The notes under the pieces are model-generated. The model made no database searches. It was not told the origin of the DNA and saw nothing but the letters and a program-made list of their open reading frames with translations. A stretch of DNA of 64,000 nt from Streptomyces xanthii (GTDB lineage: Bacteria > Actinomycetota > Actinomycetes > Streptomycetales > Streptomycetaceae): the NCBI RefSeq assembly GCF_014621695.1, contig NZ_CP061281.1, positions 5,146,001 through 5,210,000 of the forward strand, in the 5' to 3' direction. This document shows, piece after piece, positions 30,822-38,170 of this stretch. The position numbers and the translations under genes were made by a program. How positions within the stretch are numbered: position 1 is the stretch's first letter; each line of letters begins with the position of its first letter.

Positions 30822-32081
30822 ATGAAGCGGATCAGGGCGCTGCGGCGCGCACACCACCTGTGGTGGCTTTCCGTACTGGCCATGCACTGGACGACGATGG
30901 TGGGGCTCGCCGTGTGGACCCCGGTGCCCGGTCTGCTGCCGTGGGCGGCCCGCGGCATGCGCCGCCTGGTCGACCGGGAACGGGCGCTCGCCGAGCGCTG
31001 GTCCGGGGTCACGGTCGGCGCCGCGCCCGCTCCGAGGACGGGGGAGCGCGAGCGGCACGGCGTCGTGGCCCGCTACCGCTGGCTCATCGAGGACCCGCAG
31101 CGGCTGCGCGAATGGCGCTGGGTGGCGCTGTACTCCTTCGTCGCCGGGCTCGTCGTCGCCGTCCCCGTCGGACTCGTCGGCTACGGCCTGTGGGGTGTCT
31201 TCCTCGCCTGCTTCGGCTGGTACCTGTCGACGGACGCCGGCTGGGACGGCCTCTGGTACACCGCGATCCATGTCACGGACGTCCCGACCGGCCTCATGGC
31301 GGGACTGCTCGGCCTGGTCCTCGCCCAGGCGGGAGTGTGGCTCGCCCCGTCCATGGTCGACCGGCACGCCCGCTTCGTGCGCACCGCGCTCGCCCCCAGC
31401 GAGCAGGAGGTGATGGCCGCGCGGATCGCCCACCTCGCCGCGACCCGCTCCGACGCCGTCGACACCTCCGCCGCCGAACTGCGCCGCATCGAGCGCGACC
31501 TGCACGACGGGGCGCAGGCCCGGCTCGTCGCGATGGGCATGACGCTGGACGCGGCCGAACACCGCCTGGACAAGGACCCCGAGGCGGTCCGCGCCCTCCT
31601 CGCCGAGGCCCGCGCCTCCTCCTCGGCCGCCCTCCAGGAACTGCGTGACCTCGTCCGCGGCATCCACCCGCCGGTCCTCGCCGACCGCGGACTCGCCGAC
31701 GCCGTACGGTCCCTGGCCCTGCTCAGCCCGCTCGACGCCGAGGTCACGGTCGACCTGCCGGCCCGCCCCGAGCCGCCCGTCGAGTCCGCCGTCTACTTCG
31801 CGATCGCCGAGACGGTCACCAACGCGGCCAAGCACGCGGAGGCCGAGCGGCTCTGGATCGACCTCGCACACGACCCCGAGCGCGGCGCCCTGCGCGTCAG
31901 CGTCACCGACGACGGGCACGGCGGCGCCGACCCGGCCCGCGGCAGCGGCCTCGCCGGCATCGAGCGCCGGCTCGCCACCTTCGACGGCGTCCTCGCCGTG
32001 CACAGTCCGGCCGGCGGCCCGACGCAGATCTCGATGGAGGTGCCGTGCGTGTTGTCGTCGCCGAAGACCACTTCCTGCTGA
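30822..32081 (+). CDS. NarL-type sensor histidine kinase
   Basis: A 419-residue membrane histidine kinase (HisKA_3 class). An N-terminal DUF1707/sensor-like region has helices at about 14-30, 105-120 and 160-177 (LVVAVPVGLVGYGLWGVFLA). The phosphoacceptor is His228 in RDLHDGAQARLVAMG, and the HATPase domain follows (AETVTNAAKHAEAERL; DDGHGGADP; GLAGIERRL). I chose ATG 30822 (AAGGGGAG upstream). An in-frame GTG at 30777 overlaps the monooxygenase stop and would add 15 residues. The 3' end overlaps the response regulator by 37 bases, so the pair is cotranscribed. The signal is unknown. Possible links to the monooxygenase upstream rest on position only. Confidence 0.88.
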   Translation: MKRIRALRRAHHLWWLSVLAMHWTTMVGLAVWTPVPGLLPWAARGMRRLVDRERALAERWSGVTVGAAPAPRTGERERHGVVARYRWLIEDPQRLREWRWVALYSFVAGLVVAVPVGLVGYGLWGVFLACFGWYLSTDAGWDGLWYTAIHVTDVPTGLMAGLLGLVLAQAGVWLAPSMVDRHARFVRTALAPSEQEVMAARIAHLAATRSDAVDTSAAELRRIERDLHDGAQARLVAMGMTLDAAEHRLDKDPEAVRALLAEARASSSAALQELRDLVRGIHPPVLADRGLADAVRSLALLSPLDAEVTVDLPARPEPPVESAVYFAIAETVTNAAKHAEAERLWIDLAHDPERGALRVSVTDDGHGGADPARGSGLAGIERRLATFDGVLAVHSPAGGPTQISMEVPCVLSSPKTTSC

Positions 32082-32689
32082 GGGACGGCCTCGTCCGCCT
32101 CCTCGGCGCCTTCGGCCACGAGGTCGTCGCCGCCGTCGACAACGGGGCCGCGCTCCTGGAGTCCCTGCTCGCCGAGCGCCCCGACGTCGCGATCGTCGAC
32201 GTGCGCCTGCCGCCCGACTTCGCCGACGAGGGCCTGCGCGCGGCCCTCGCCGCCCGCCGCGAGGTCCCCGCGCTCCCCGTCCTGCTGCTCTCGCAGTACG
32301 TGGAGCCGCTGTACGCGCGGGAGCTGCTCGCCGACGGCGCGGGCGCGGTCGGCTACGTCCTCAAGGACCGGGTCACCGACGGCGCGGAGTTCGTGCGGAC
32401 CATCGAGCAGGTCGCGGCGGGCGGCACGGTGATGGACCCGGAGGTCGTCTCCAAGCTCCTGGCCCGCAAGATCCGCGACCAGCGCCTCGGCTCCCTGACG
32501 GCCCGCGAGCGCGAGGTCCTCGGGCTCCTGGCGCAGGGCCGCTCGAACGCGGGGGTCGCCGAGTCGCTGGTCGTCACCGAGAAGGCGGTCGCCAAGCACA
32601 TCGGCAACATCTTCACGAAGCTGGGCCTGTACCCGGGAGAGAGCGACAACCGCCGCGTCCTGGCGGTCCTGGCCTACCTCGAAGGCTGA
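32045..32689 (+). CDS. NarL/LuxR-type response regulator
   Basis: A 214-residue two-component regulator and partner of the overlapping histidine kinase. The receiver domain holds the acidic pair Glu7-Asp8, the phosphorylated Asp52 (VAIVDVRLPP) and Lys107 (GYVLKDRV). The LuxR helix-turn-helix is at about 150-214 (LTAREREVLGLLAQGRSNAG, VTEKAVAKHIGNIFTKLG). The GTG at 32045 has a GGAGGTG ribosome site inside the kinase gene. Both halves look functional. Its target genes are not visible, but the nearby monooxygenase and EamA transporter genes are candidates. Confidence 0.93.
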   Translation: MRVVVAEDHFLLRDGLVRLLGAFGHEVVAAVDNGAALLESLLAERPDVAIVDVRLPPDFADEGLRAALAARREVPALPVLLLSQYVEPLYARELLADGAGAVGYVLKDRVTDGAEFVRTIEQVAAGGTVMDPEVVSKLLARKIRDQRLGSLTAREREVLGLLAQGRSNAGVAESLVVTEKAVAKHIGNIFTKLGLYPGESDNRRVLAVLAYLEG

Positions 32690-32767
32690 TCGTTCCCCTC
32701 CGGCTCGACGGCCTTTCGTTCGGCTCTGCTGAAAGATCACTGCGGAAACATTCACTGGACGTGACAG

Positions 32768-33799
32768 GTGTGCGCTGCGACGGTGGAACGCGAGAACGGG
32801 AATCCACCCGCCGCCCCTCCAGAACGGATGCCGCCCCACTTGTCACTCCTGGACCGCCCCGCCCAGTCCGCCGCCGCACGCCCCGCCAAGGTCACCACCC
32901 GTGCCCTCGGCGCGGGCCTCGCCCTCGCCCTCCTCGCCACGGTCGTCTGGTCCGGCAGCTTCGTCACCGCCCGCGCCCTGCACGACAGCGTGCCCCCGGT
33001 CCAGCACGCGTTCTGGCGCTGGATCATCGCGACGGCGGCGGTCGCCCCCTTCGGCGCCCGGGCGGTCTGGCGCCAACGGGCGCTGATCCGCCGCCACTTC
33101 GGGTACGTCACCCTGGCCGCCCTGCTCGGCGTCACGATCTACAACACGCTCGTCAACCAGGCGGGCCTGACGACCTCCGCCGGCAACATGGGCATGATCA
33201 TGGCCGCGTCCCCGGTCCTGATGGCGCTGTACGAACGGCTCGGCGGCGCCCGCCTCGGCGCCCGCCGCGTCACCGGAACCCTCCTCGCCTGCGCGGGAGT
33301 CGTCCTCCTCGTCAGCAAGGGCTCCCTCTCCCCGGACCTCGCCCCGGGCGACCTGTGGGTCGTGGCCGCGGCGCTCGCCTTCGGCTCCTACAGCGCCCTG
33401 CTGCGCCGCCGCCCCGCCGAACTCGGCGGCGTCACCTTCCTGTTCGCCACCTTCGTCCTCGGCACCCTGATGCTCCTCCCCGCGTACCTGGCGAGCCTCA
33501 CGCTCCAGGGAGGCTTCACCCCGAGCACCGCCACGATCGCCCCGCTCCTCTACGTGGGCGTCGTCTCCTCGGCGCTCGCCTTCTTCGCCTGGAACAAGGC
33601 GATCGCCCACATCGGACCCGCCCGCGCCGGAGCCGTCTACTACCTCCAGCCGGTGTGCGTGGCCCTGCTCTCGTACGCGGTGCTCGGCGAGTCGATGACC
33701 TGGGCACGGCTGGGCTGCATGGCCTTGATCCTCACCGGAGTCGTCCTGGCCTCCCTGACCCGGCCGGCGCCGGCCCGGGTGGCGTCCTCGGCAGAATGA
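32768..33799 (+). CDS. EamA/DMT-superfamily transporter
   Basis: A 343-residue membrane transporter with ten predicted helices in two EamA repeats (LALALLATVVWSGSFVTARA; LWVVAAALAFGSYSALL; LQPVCVALLSYAVLGESMTW). The motif FLGE-like AVLGESMTW near the C terminus is typical of drug/metabolite exporters. The first about 45 residues are polar and may be partly untranslated: the GTG at 32768 has only a weak GGA site and an ATG at 32828 is an alternative start. The stop overlaps the next gene's ATG by four bases. Possible substrates include amino acids, nucleobases or drugs, and none can be chosen. Confidence 0.85.
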   Translation: MCAATVERENGNPPAAPPERMPPHLSLLDRPAQSAAARPAKVTTRALGAGLALALLATVVWSGSFVTARALHDSVPPVQHAFWRWIIATAAVAPFGARAVWRQRALIRRHFGYVTLAALLGVTIYNTLVNQAGLTTSAGNMGMIMAASPVLMALYERLGGARLGARRVTGTLLACAGVVLLVSKGSLSPDLAPGDLWVVAAALAFGSYSALLRRRPAELGGVTFLFATFVLGTLMLLPAYLASLTLQGGFTPSTATIAPLLYVGVVSSALAFFAWNKAIAHIGPARAGAVYYLQPVCVALLSYAVLGESMTWARLGCMALILTGVVLASLTRPAPARVASSAE

Positions 33800-34329
33800 C
33801 GGACATGAGCGGTGACTTCGAGCTGTCCATGGACGAACTGCGGGCCGTGGCCCGGTACGCCACCGAGGCGGCGCGGCAGGTGCTGCCCGTGTTCGAGCGG
33901 GCCCTGCCCGGGGACAGCCGGCCGCGGGCCGCGCTCGACGCGGCACAGGAGTTCGTGGACGGCGCGGCGCGGGGCCGGCTCCAGCGGGTCGCCTCGATGG
34001 ATGCGCACCGCGCCGCGAAGGACGCCGGCACCGAGGCCGCGCGCCTGGCCGCGCAGGCCGCCGGGGACGCCGCGTCCGCCGCCTACCTGCACCCGATCGC
34101 CAAGGCGCACCAGGTGGGGCACATCCTGCGGGCCGCGGCCAACGCCGCGCGGATCGCGGAGATCGAGGCCGGCGAGGACCCCGCGGCCGGAGCCGCGGCG
34201 CTCGAAGCCGCCCGGTCCCGCGCCACCCCCGTACTCGTCGACGTGCTGCGCCGCTACCCCCGCGCACCCGAGGGCCGCGGCCGCCCGGCGCGGCTCATGT
34301 CCGCGCTGGACGCGTCGCTGCGGGACTGA
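33796..34329 (+). CDS. Imm-5-like putative immunity protein
   Basis: A 177-residue, Ala-rich helical protein. The pattern AARQVLPVFERALPGDSRPR, then an Ala-rich HRAAKDAG...AARLAAQAA stretch and AKAHQVGHILRAAANAARIA, matches a family annotated as putative immunity protein (Imm-5 like), predicted from comparative genomics of polymorphic toxins. No toxin gene is visible, so the role is unproven. The ATG overlaps the EamA transporter stop by four bases, which ties the two together in one transcript. Its 3' end overlaps the convergent MFS gene by 35 bases. Confidence 0.7.
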   Translation: MTDMSGDFELSMDELRAVARYATEAARQVLPVFERALPGDSRPRAALDAAQEFVDGAARGRLQRVASMDAHRAAKDAGTEAARLAAQAAGDAASAAYLHPIAKAHQVGHILRAAANAARIAEIEAGEDPAAGAAALEAARSRATPVLVDVLRRYPRAPEGRGRPARLMSALDASLRD

Positions 34330-35614
34330 CCGGGTCCGCGACCGGGCCCGGCGCGTTCGGGCGCAGCGCGTCCAGGCGGCGGGCGCACAGCCTCCGTTGG
34401 GCCACGCAGACGGCCGCCGTCGCCGCGCCCAGGACCAGCCAGCCCGCCGGGCCCGCCGCCATGACCCCGGACGTCAGGACCGGCGGCCCGATCGACCGCT
34501 CCACGGAGGGGGAGACGCCGGCCGCGCCCAGATAGGCGGCGCGGTCGTCGGCCGGGGCCAGGGAGACCGCCAGCTCCCACGAACTGACCGAGCGCATCAG
34601 CTCGGCCAGGGTGATCAGCACGGTGGAGCCGAGCAGGGCGAGGGAGGCGGTCCAGGCGCCGCCCGCGCCGGACACCGCGAGGAGCCCGCACCCGAGCACC
34701 GTCAGCAGCCCGTACCGGGTCAGCGCGCGCAGGGCACCGTACGGGCCGTCGAAGCGGGCGGTCACGCGGAGCTGGAGGAGCACGACCATCGCCGTGTTGA
34801 TCACCAGGAACGCCGGGATCAGGAGGTGTGGCGCGTCCGTGCGGTGCACCAGCCACAGGGGCAGGCCGACCCCGAGGATCGCGTCGTCCACGTTCATCGG
34901 GATGTCCAGGAGCACGAAGGCGAGGTAGCCGCGGTCGCGCCACGGGCCGGCGGAGGACCGGGAGGCGTGACCGGCCGCCGCCGGTTCCGGGCGGCGCGGC
35001 GGGCGTGGCGCGGTCCGGGCGGTGAGGGCCGCCGCGGCGAGGAACGACACCGCGTTCGCGAGGATCAGCACGCGGTACGCGGTGTCCGTGCCGACCGCGA
35101 GCCCGATCGCCGCGAACCCCGCGCCGAGCCCGTACGCCGCGTTGGCCACGCTCCGCGACAGCGCCTGGTACGTGGCGCGCCCGCCCCCGGTGGCCTCCGC
35201 GGCGAAGACCATCTCCAGCGTCTTCGCGGCCCGGTCCCCGACGCAGATCAGCGCCACCGTGGGCAGCAGCGCCCAGAAGCCGTCCAGGACGAGCAGCGCG
35301 CACACCGCCGCGAGCCGCAGCAGATGGCACCAGATCAGCAGCGTCCGCACGGGGACGTGCCCGGCGAGCCGGCCCGCGAGCGGGGAGCCCGCGATGCCCG
35401 CGACCCCGGCCGCGCCGAGCAGCAGCCCGAGCCGCCCGCCGTCGAGCCCGCTGACGAACGTGAAGTACAGGACGGAGGACGCCGCCCACACACCCGTGCC
35501 CGCCCGGTCCAGGAACTGCCCCAGCAGCATCGTCCGCGCGTCCCGGCCCCCCGGTGGCCGCCGCAACTGCGCGAGCAGCCCCGCGCCCCGCCCGTTCTCG
35601 ATCTCGCTCCCCAT
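34295..35614 (-). CDS. MFS transporter
   Basis: A 439-residue major facilitator with about twelve helices (LLGQFLDRAGTGVWAASSVL; LGLLLGAAGVAGIAGSPLAG; TLLIWCHLLRLAAVCALLVL). The family's loop 2-3 motif is weak (LAGRLAGHVPVRT). The ATG at 35614 replaces a longer in-frame start at 35722 that would run into the promoter. It is divergent from a LysR-type gene, with an A/T-rich spacer that contains TTGACA on this strand. It is probably an efflux pump for a small molecule sensed by the LysR protein. The 3' end overlaps the Imm-5-like gene by 35 bases. Confidence 0.85.
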   Translation of the reverse strand: MGSEIENGRGAGLLAQLRRPPGGRDARTMLLGQFLDRAGTGVWAASSVLYFTFVSGLDGGRLGLLLGAAGVAGIAGSPLAGRLAGHVPVRTLLIWCHLLRLAAVCALLVLDGFWALLPTVALICVGDRAAKTLEMVFAAEATGGGRATYQALSRSVANAAYGLGAGFAAIGLAVGTDTAYRVLILANAVSFLAAAALTARTAPRPPRRPEPAAAGHASRSSAGPWRDRGYLAFVLLDIPMNVDDAILGVGLPLWLVHRTDAPHLLIPAFLVINTAMVVLLQLRVTARFDGPYGALRALTRYGLLTVLGCGLLAVSGAGGAWTASLALLGSTVLITLAELMRSVSSWELAVSLAPADDRAAYLGAAGVSPSVERSIGPPVLTSGVMAAGPAGWLVLGAATAAVCVAQRRLCARRLDALRPNAPGPVADPVSPAATRPART

Positions 35615-35639
35615 GACGAAGAGTCTCGGTATCGAGAAT

Positions 35640-35651
35640 CTTGATGTCAAG
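35640..35651. promoter_or_regulatory. small inverted repeat in the MFS/LysR promoter region
   Basis: CTTGA-TG-TCAAG is a five-base inverted repeat in a locally A/T-rich stretch. On the minus strand it overlaps a TTGACA -35 sequence for the MFS gene, so a bound regulator would block it. MarR-type and LysR-type proteins are both possible binders. Confidence 0.45.
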
Positions 35652-35694
35652 CTTTTTAGAATGACGCGGGCAGTCCGTCCCGTACGTTTAAGCC

Positions 35695-36639
35695 ATGAGC
35701 GAGGAAGAGCTGCGGGCGGCACTGCGCCGCGAACGCTGGGACATCAAGAAGCTGGTGATCCTGCGCACCCTGCAGGAGCGCGGCACGGTCACCGCCACCG
35801 CCCAGGCCCTCCTGATGACCCCCTCCGCCGTCTCCCAGCAGCTCACCAACCTCGCCAAGCAGCTCGGCGTCCCGCTCCTGGAGGCACAGGGCCGCCGCGT
35901 CCGCCTCACCGACGCCGCCCGCCTCGTCCTGCGCCACGCCGAGGCCGTCTTCGCCCAACTGGAGCGCGCCGACGCCGAACTCGCGCAGTACGTGCACGGG
36001 GACGCGGGCGTCGTCCGGGTCGCCGCGTTCTCCACCGCCGTGCCCGCCCTCGTCGTACCCGCCGTACGGGCGCTGCGCGCCGCGCACCCCGGGATCACCG
36101 TCCGGGTCCGCGAGGCCGAGGCGGCGCAGGCCTACGAGCTGCTCTCGTCCGGCGACGTCGACCTCGCCCTCTCCCTCGCCGCGCACGCGCCCACCGCCCG
36201 CGACCCCAAGTTCACACGCGTGCCGCTGCTCGCCGACCCCCTCGACGTCGCCCTCCCCGTCGGCCACCCCCTGGCTCACGAACCGGGCCTTCGCCTCGCC
36301 GACCTCGCCGGCGAACCCTGGATCTTCGGCGGCTCCGGCCCCTGGTCCGAGATCACCACCGCCGCCTGCGAGGCCGCCGGCTTCGTTCCCGAGCAGGCCC
36401 ACAGCGCCGCCGGCTGGACCGCGATCCTCGCCATGGTCGAGGCCGGGATGGGCGTCGCCCTCGTGCCCCGGATGGCCGCCGCCCGCCGCGACGGCGTCGT
36501 GATGTGCCCCCTCGGCGCCGACCGCCCCGTGCGCCACGTCGTGGCCGCCGTGCGCAAGGGGGCCGAGGAATGGGCTACGGTGCGGCGAGTCCTCGGCGCG
36601 CTCACCGTCCAGCGCACCGGACCCACCCCCTCCGACTGA
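35695..36639 (+). CDS. LysR-family transcriptional regulator
   Basis: A 314-residue LysR regulator. The winged helix reads KLVILRTLQERGTVTATAQA, then LLMTPSAVSQQLTNLAKQLG (about 19-58). The effector domain (SBP-like) follows from about 95 (VVRVAAFSTAVPALVVPAVR; DVDLALSLAAHAP; AILAMVEAGMGVALVPRMAA). The family usually controls the divergent gene, here an MFS transporter, and itself. The ATG at 35695 follows a GTTTAAGCC patch without a strong ribosome site. Confidence 0.92.
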   Translation: MSEEELRAALRRERWDIKKLVILRTLQERGTVTATAQALLMTPSAVSQQLTNLAKQLGVPLLEAQGRRVRLTDAARLVLRHAEAVFAQLERADAELAQYVHGDAGVVRVAAFSTAVPALVVPAVRALRAAHPGITVRVREAEAAQAYELLSSGDVDLALSLAAHAPTARDPKFTRVPLLADPLDVALPVGHPLAHEPGLRLADLAGEPWIFGGSGPWSEITTAACEAAGFVPEQAHSAAGWTAILAMVEAGMGVALVPRMAAARRDGVVMCPLGADRPVRHVVAAVRKGAEEWATVRRVLGALTVQRTGPTPSD

Positions 36640-36674
36640 ACACTCGGGACTGGAACGTTCAGGCGCACCGAACT

Positions 36675-36691
36675 TTTCAGGTGAGCTGAAA
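36675..36691. promoter_or_regulatory. inverted repeat upstream of allantoicase
   Basis: TTTCAG (36675-36680) and CTGAAA (36686-36691) form a six-base dyad with five bases between. GAACGTTC nearby (from 36654) is a second perfect eight-base palindrome. Either could be the binding site of a purine-catabolism regulator. The protein is not identified. Confidence 0.4.
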
Positions 36692-36747
36692 GGCGACCTC
36701 GGAAACTTTCGATGGACCTATGTGGTGCCTCGCCGGACAGTGGACGT

Positions 36748-37887
36748 ATGACGACTCACCCCGAGGCCAACGCCGCGACCGACGACCCGCACGCCAACGA
36801 CGCCAACCCCTACGGTGGCGGCGACCCGTACGCCGACTACCGCACCTTCGGTGACGTCGACGCGTTCGCCGACCTCGTCGACCTGGCGGACCGCCGCCTC
36901 GGCGCGGGCGTCATCGCCGCGAACGACGAGTTCTTCGCCATGCGCGAGAACCTCCTCATCCGCGAGCGCGCCGTCTTCGACCCCGAGCACTTCGGGCACA
37001 AGGGCAAGGTCATGGACGGCTGGGAGACCCGCCGTCGCCGCGGCACCGCCGAGCAGCCGTTCCCGGCCCCCGAGGACCACGACTGGGCCATCGTCCGGCT
37101 CGGTGCCCCCGGCATCATCCGCGGCATCATCGTCGACACCGCCCACTTCCGCGGCAACTACCCGCAGAAGGTCAGCATCCAGGCCACCTCGGTGCCCGGC
37201 GCCCCCGGCCCCGACGAGCTCCTCGCCGACGACGTGAAGTGGGAGGAGATCGTCCCGAAGAGCCAGGTCAAGGGCCACGCGGCGAACGCCTTCACCGTCA
37301 CCTCCGAGCGCCGCTGGACCCACATCCGCGTCTGCCAGCACCCCGACGGCGGCATCGCCCGCCTCCGCGTGCACGGCGAGGTCCTCCCGGACCCCGAGTG
37401 GCTCGACGCGCTCGGCACCTTCGACCTCGCGGCCGTGCTCAACGGCGGCGCCTACGAGGACGCCTCCGACAAGTTCTACTCGTCGCCGACGCAGATCATC
37501 CTGCCGGGCACCTCGCAGAAGATGGACGACGGCTGGGAGAACCGCCGCCGTCGCGTCGTCGGCACGAACGACTGGGTACGCTTCCGGCTCGCCGCGCAGG
37601 GTGCCGTCCGCGCCATCGAGATCGACACCGCGTACCTCAAGGGCAACTCGGCCGGCTGGGTCTCCGTCAGCGGCCGTGACGGCGAGGACGGCGAGTGGTT
37701 CGAGATCATCCCGCGCACCAAGCTGCAGCCCGACACCCTGCACCGCTTCCCGCTGGCCGCGGAGGCCGTCGCGACGCACATCCGTCTCGACGCGTTCCCC
37801 GACGGCGGTGTGGCCCGCATGCGCGTGCACGGCTCGCTGACCGAGGCGGGGCGCTCCGCGCTGGGTGAGCGCTTCCGTCAGGCCTGA
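36748..37887 (+). CDS. alc: allantoicase
   Basis: A 379-residue enzyme that hydrolyses allantoate to ureidoglycolate and urea in purine breakdown. Two homologous beta-jellyroll halves are visible: MDGWETRRRR...GIIVDTAHFRGNYP, and MDDGWENRRRR...IEIDTAYLKGNSAG. The HPDGGIARLRVHGE and FPDGGVARMRVHGS repeats mark the ends of each half. Length fits the family. The ATG at 36748 has only a weak ribosome site. In several Streptomyces the gene adjoins allantoinase (allB) and an IclR regulator, but neither is seen here, so this copy is orphan within the window. A LysR gene lies upstream. Confidence 0.95.
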   Translation: MTTHPEANAATDDPHANDANPYGGGDPYADYRTFGDVDAFADLVDLADRRLGAGVIAANDEFFAMRENLLIRERAVFDPEHFGHKGKVMDGWETRRRRGTAEQPFPAPEDHDWAIVRLGAPGIIRGIIVDTAHFRGNYPQKVSIQATSVPGAPGPDELLADDVKWEEIVPKSQVKGHAANAFTVTSERRWTHIRVCQHPDGGIARLRVHGEVLPDPEWLDALGTFDLAAVLNGGAYEDASDKFYSSPTQIILPGTSQKMDDGWENRRRRVVGTNDWVRFRLAAQGAVRAIEIDTAYLKGNSAGWVSVSGRDGEDGEWFEIIPRTKLQPDTLHRFPLAAEAVATHIRLDAFPDGGVARMRVHGSLTEAGRSALGERFRQA

Positions 37888-37980
37888 GTCCTGGTGGGCC
37901 GGTGACCTGGCCGGGCGGCGCTTCGGGGGGAGCGCCTGCCCGGCCTTCACCGTTCCCGGGTGCGGGTTGAGCGTGGCTGG

Positions 37981-38113
37981 TCGCGCAGTTCCCCGCGCCC
38001 CTGAAATGCAGACCCTTCGGGTCGCATTTCCCCGATCAAGGCGCGGGGCGCCTTTCATCTGGGGAAGGCGCGGCGAAGCCGCATGCCTTCCAGGGGCGCG
38101 GGGAACTGCGCGA
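37981..38113. repeat. long intergenic inverted repeat, copy B
   Basis: A perfect 23-base arm starting TCGCGCAGTTCCCCGCGCCC (37981-38003) pairs with 38091-38113, with smaller nested hairpins inside. It fills the 283-base gap between the convergent allantoicase and pepN genes, where it may end transcription in both directions. It shares its arm core with copy A at 7,981-8,159. Confidence 0.85.
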
Positions 38114-38170
38114 GAAGCCCCACCGGGCCGGGAGCCGCGATCGAAACGCGCGGCCCCCGGACCGTAGGCG

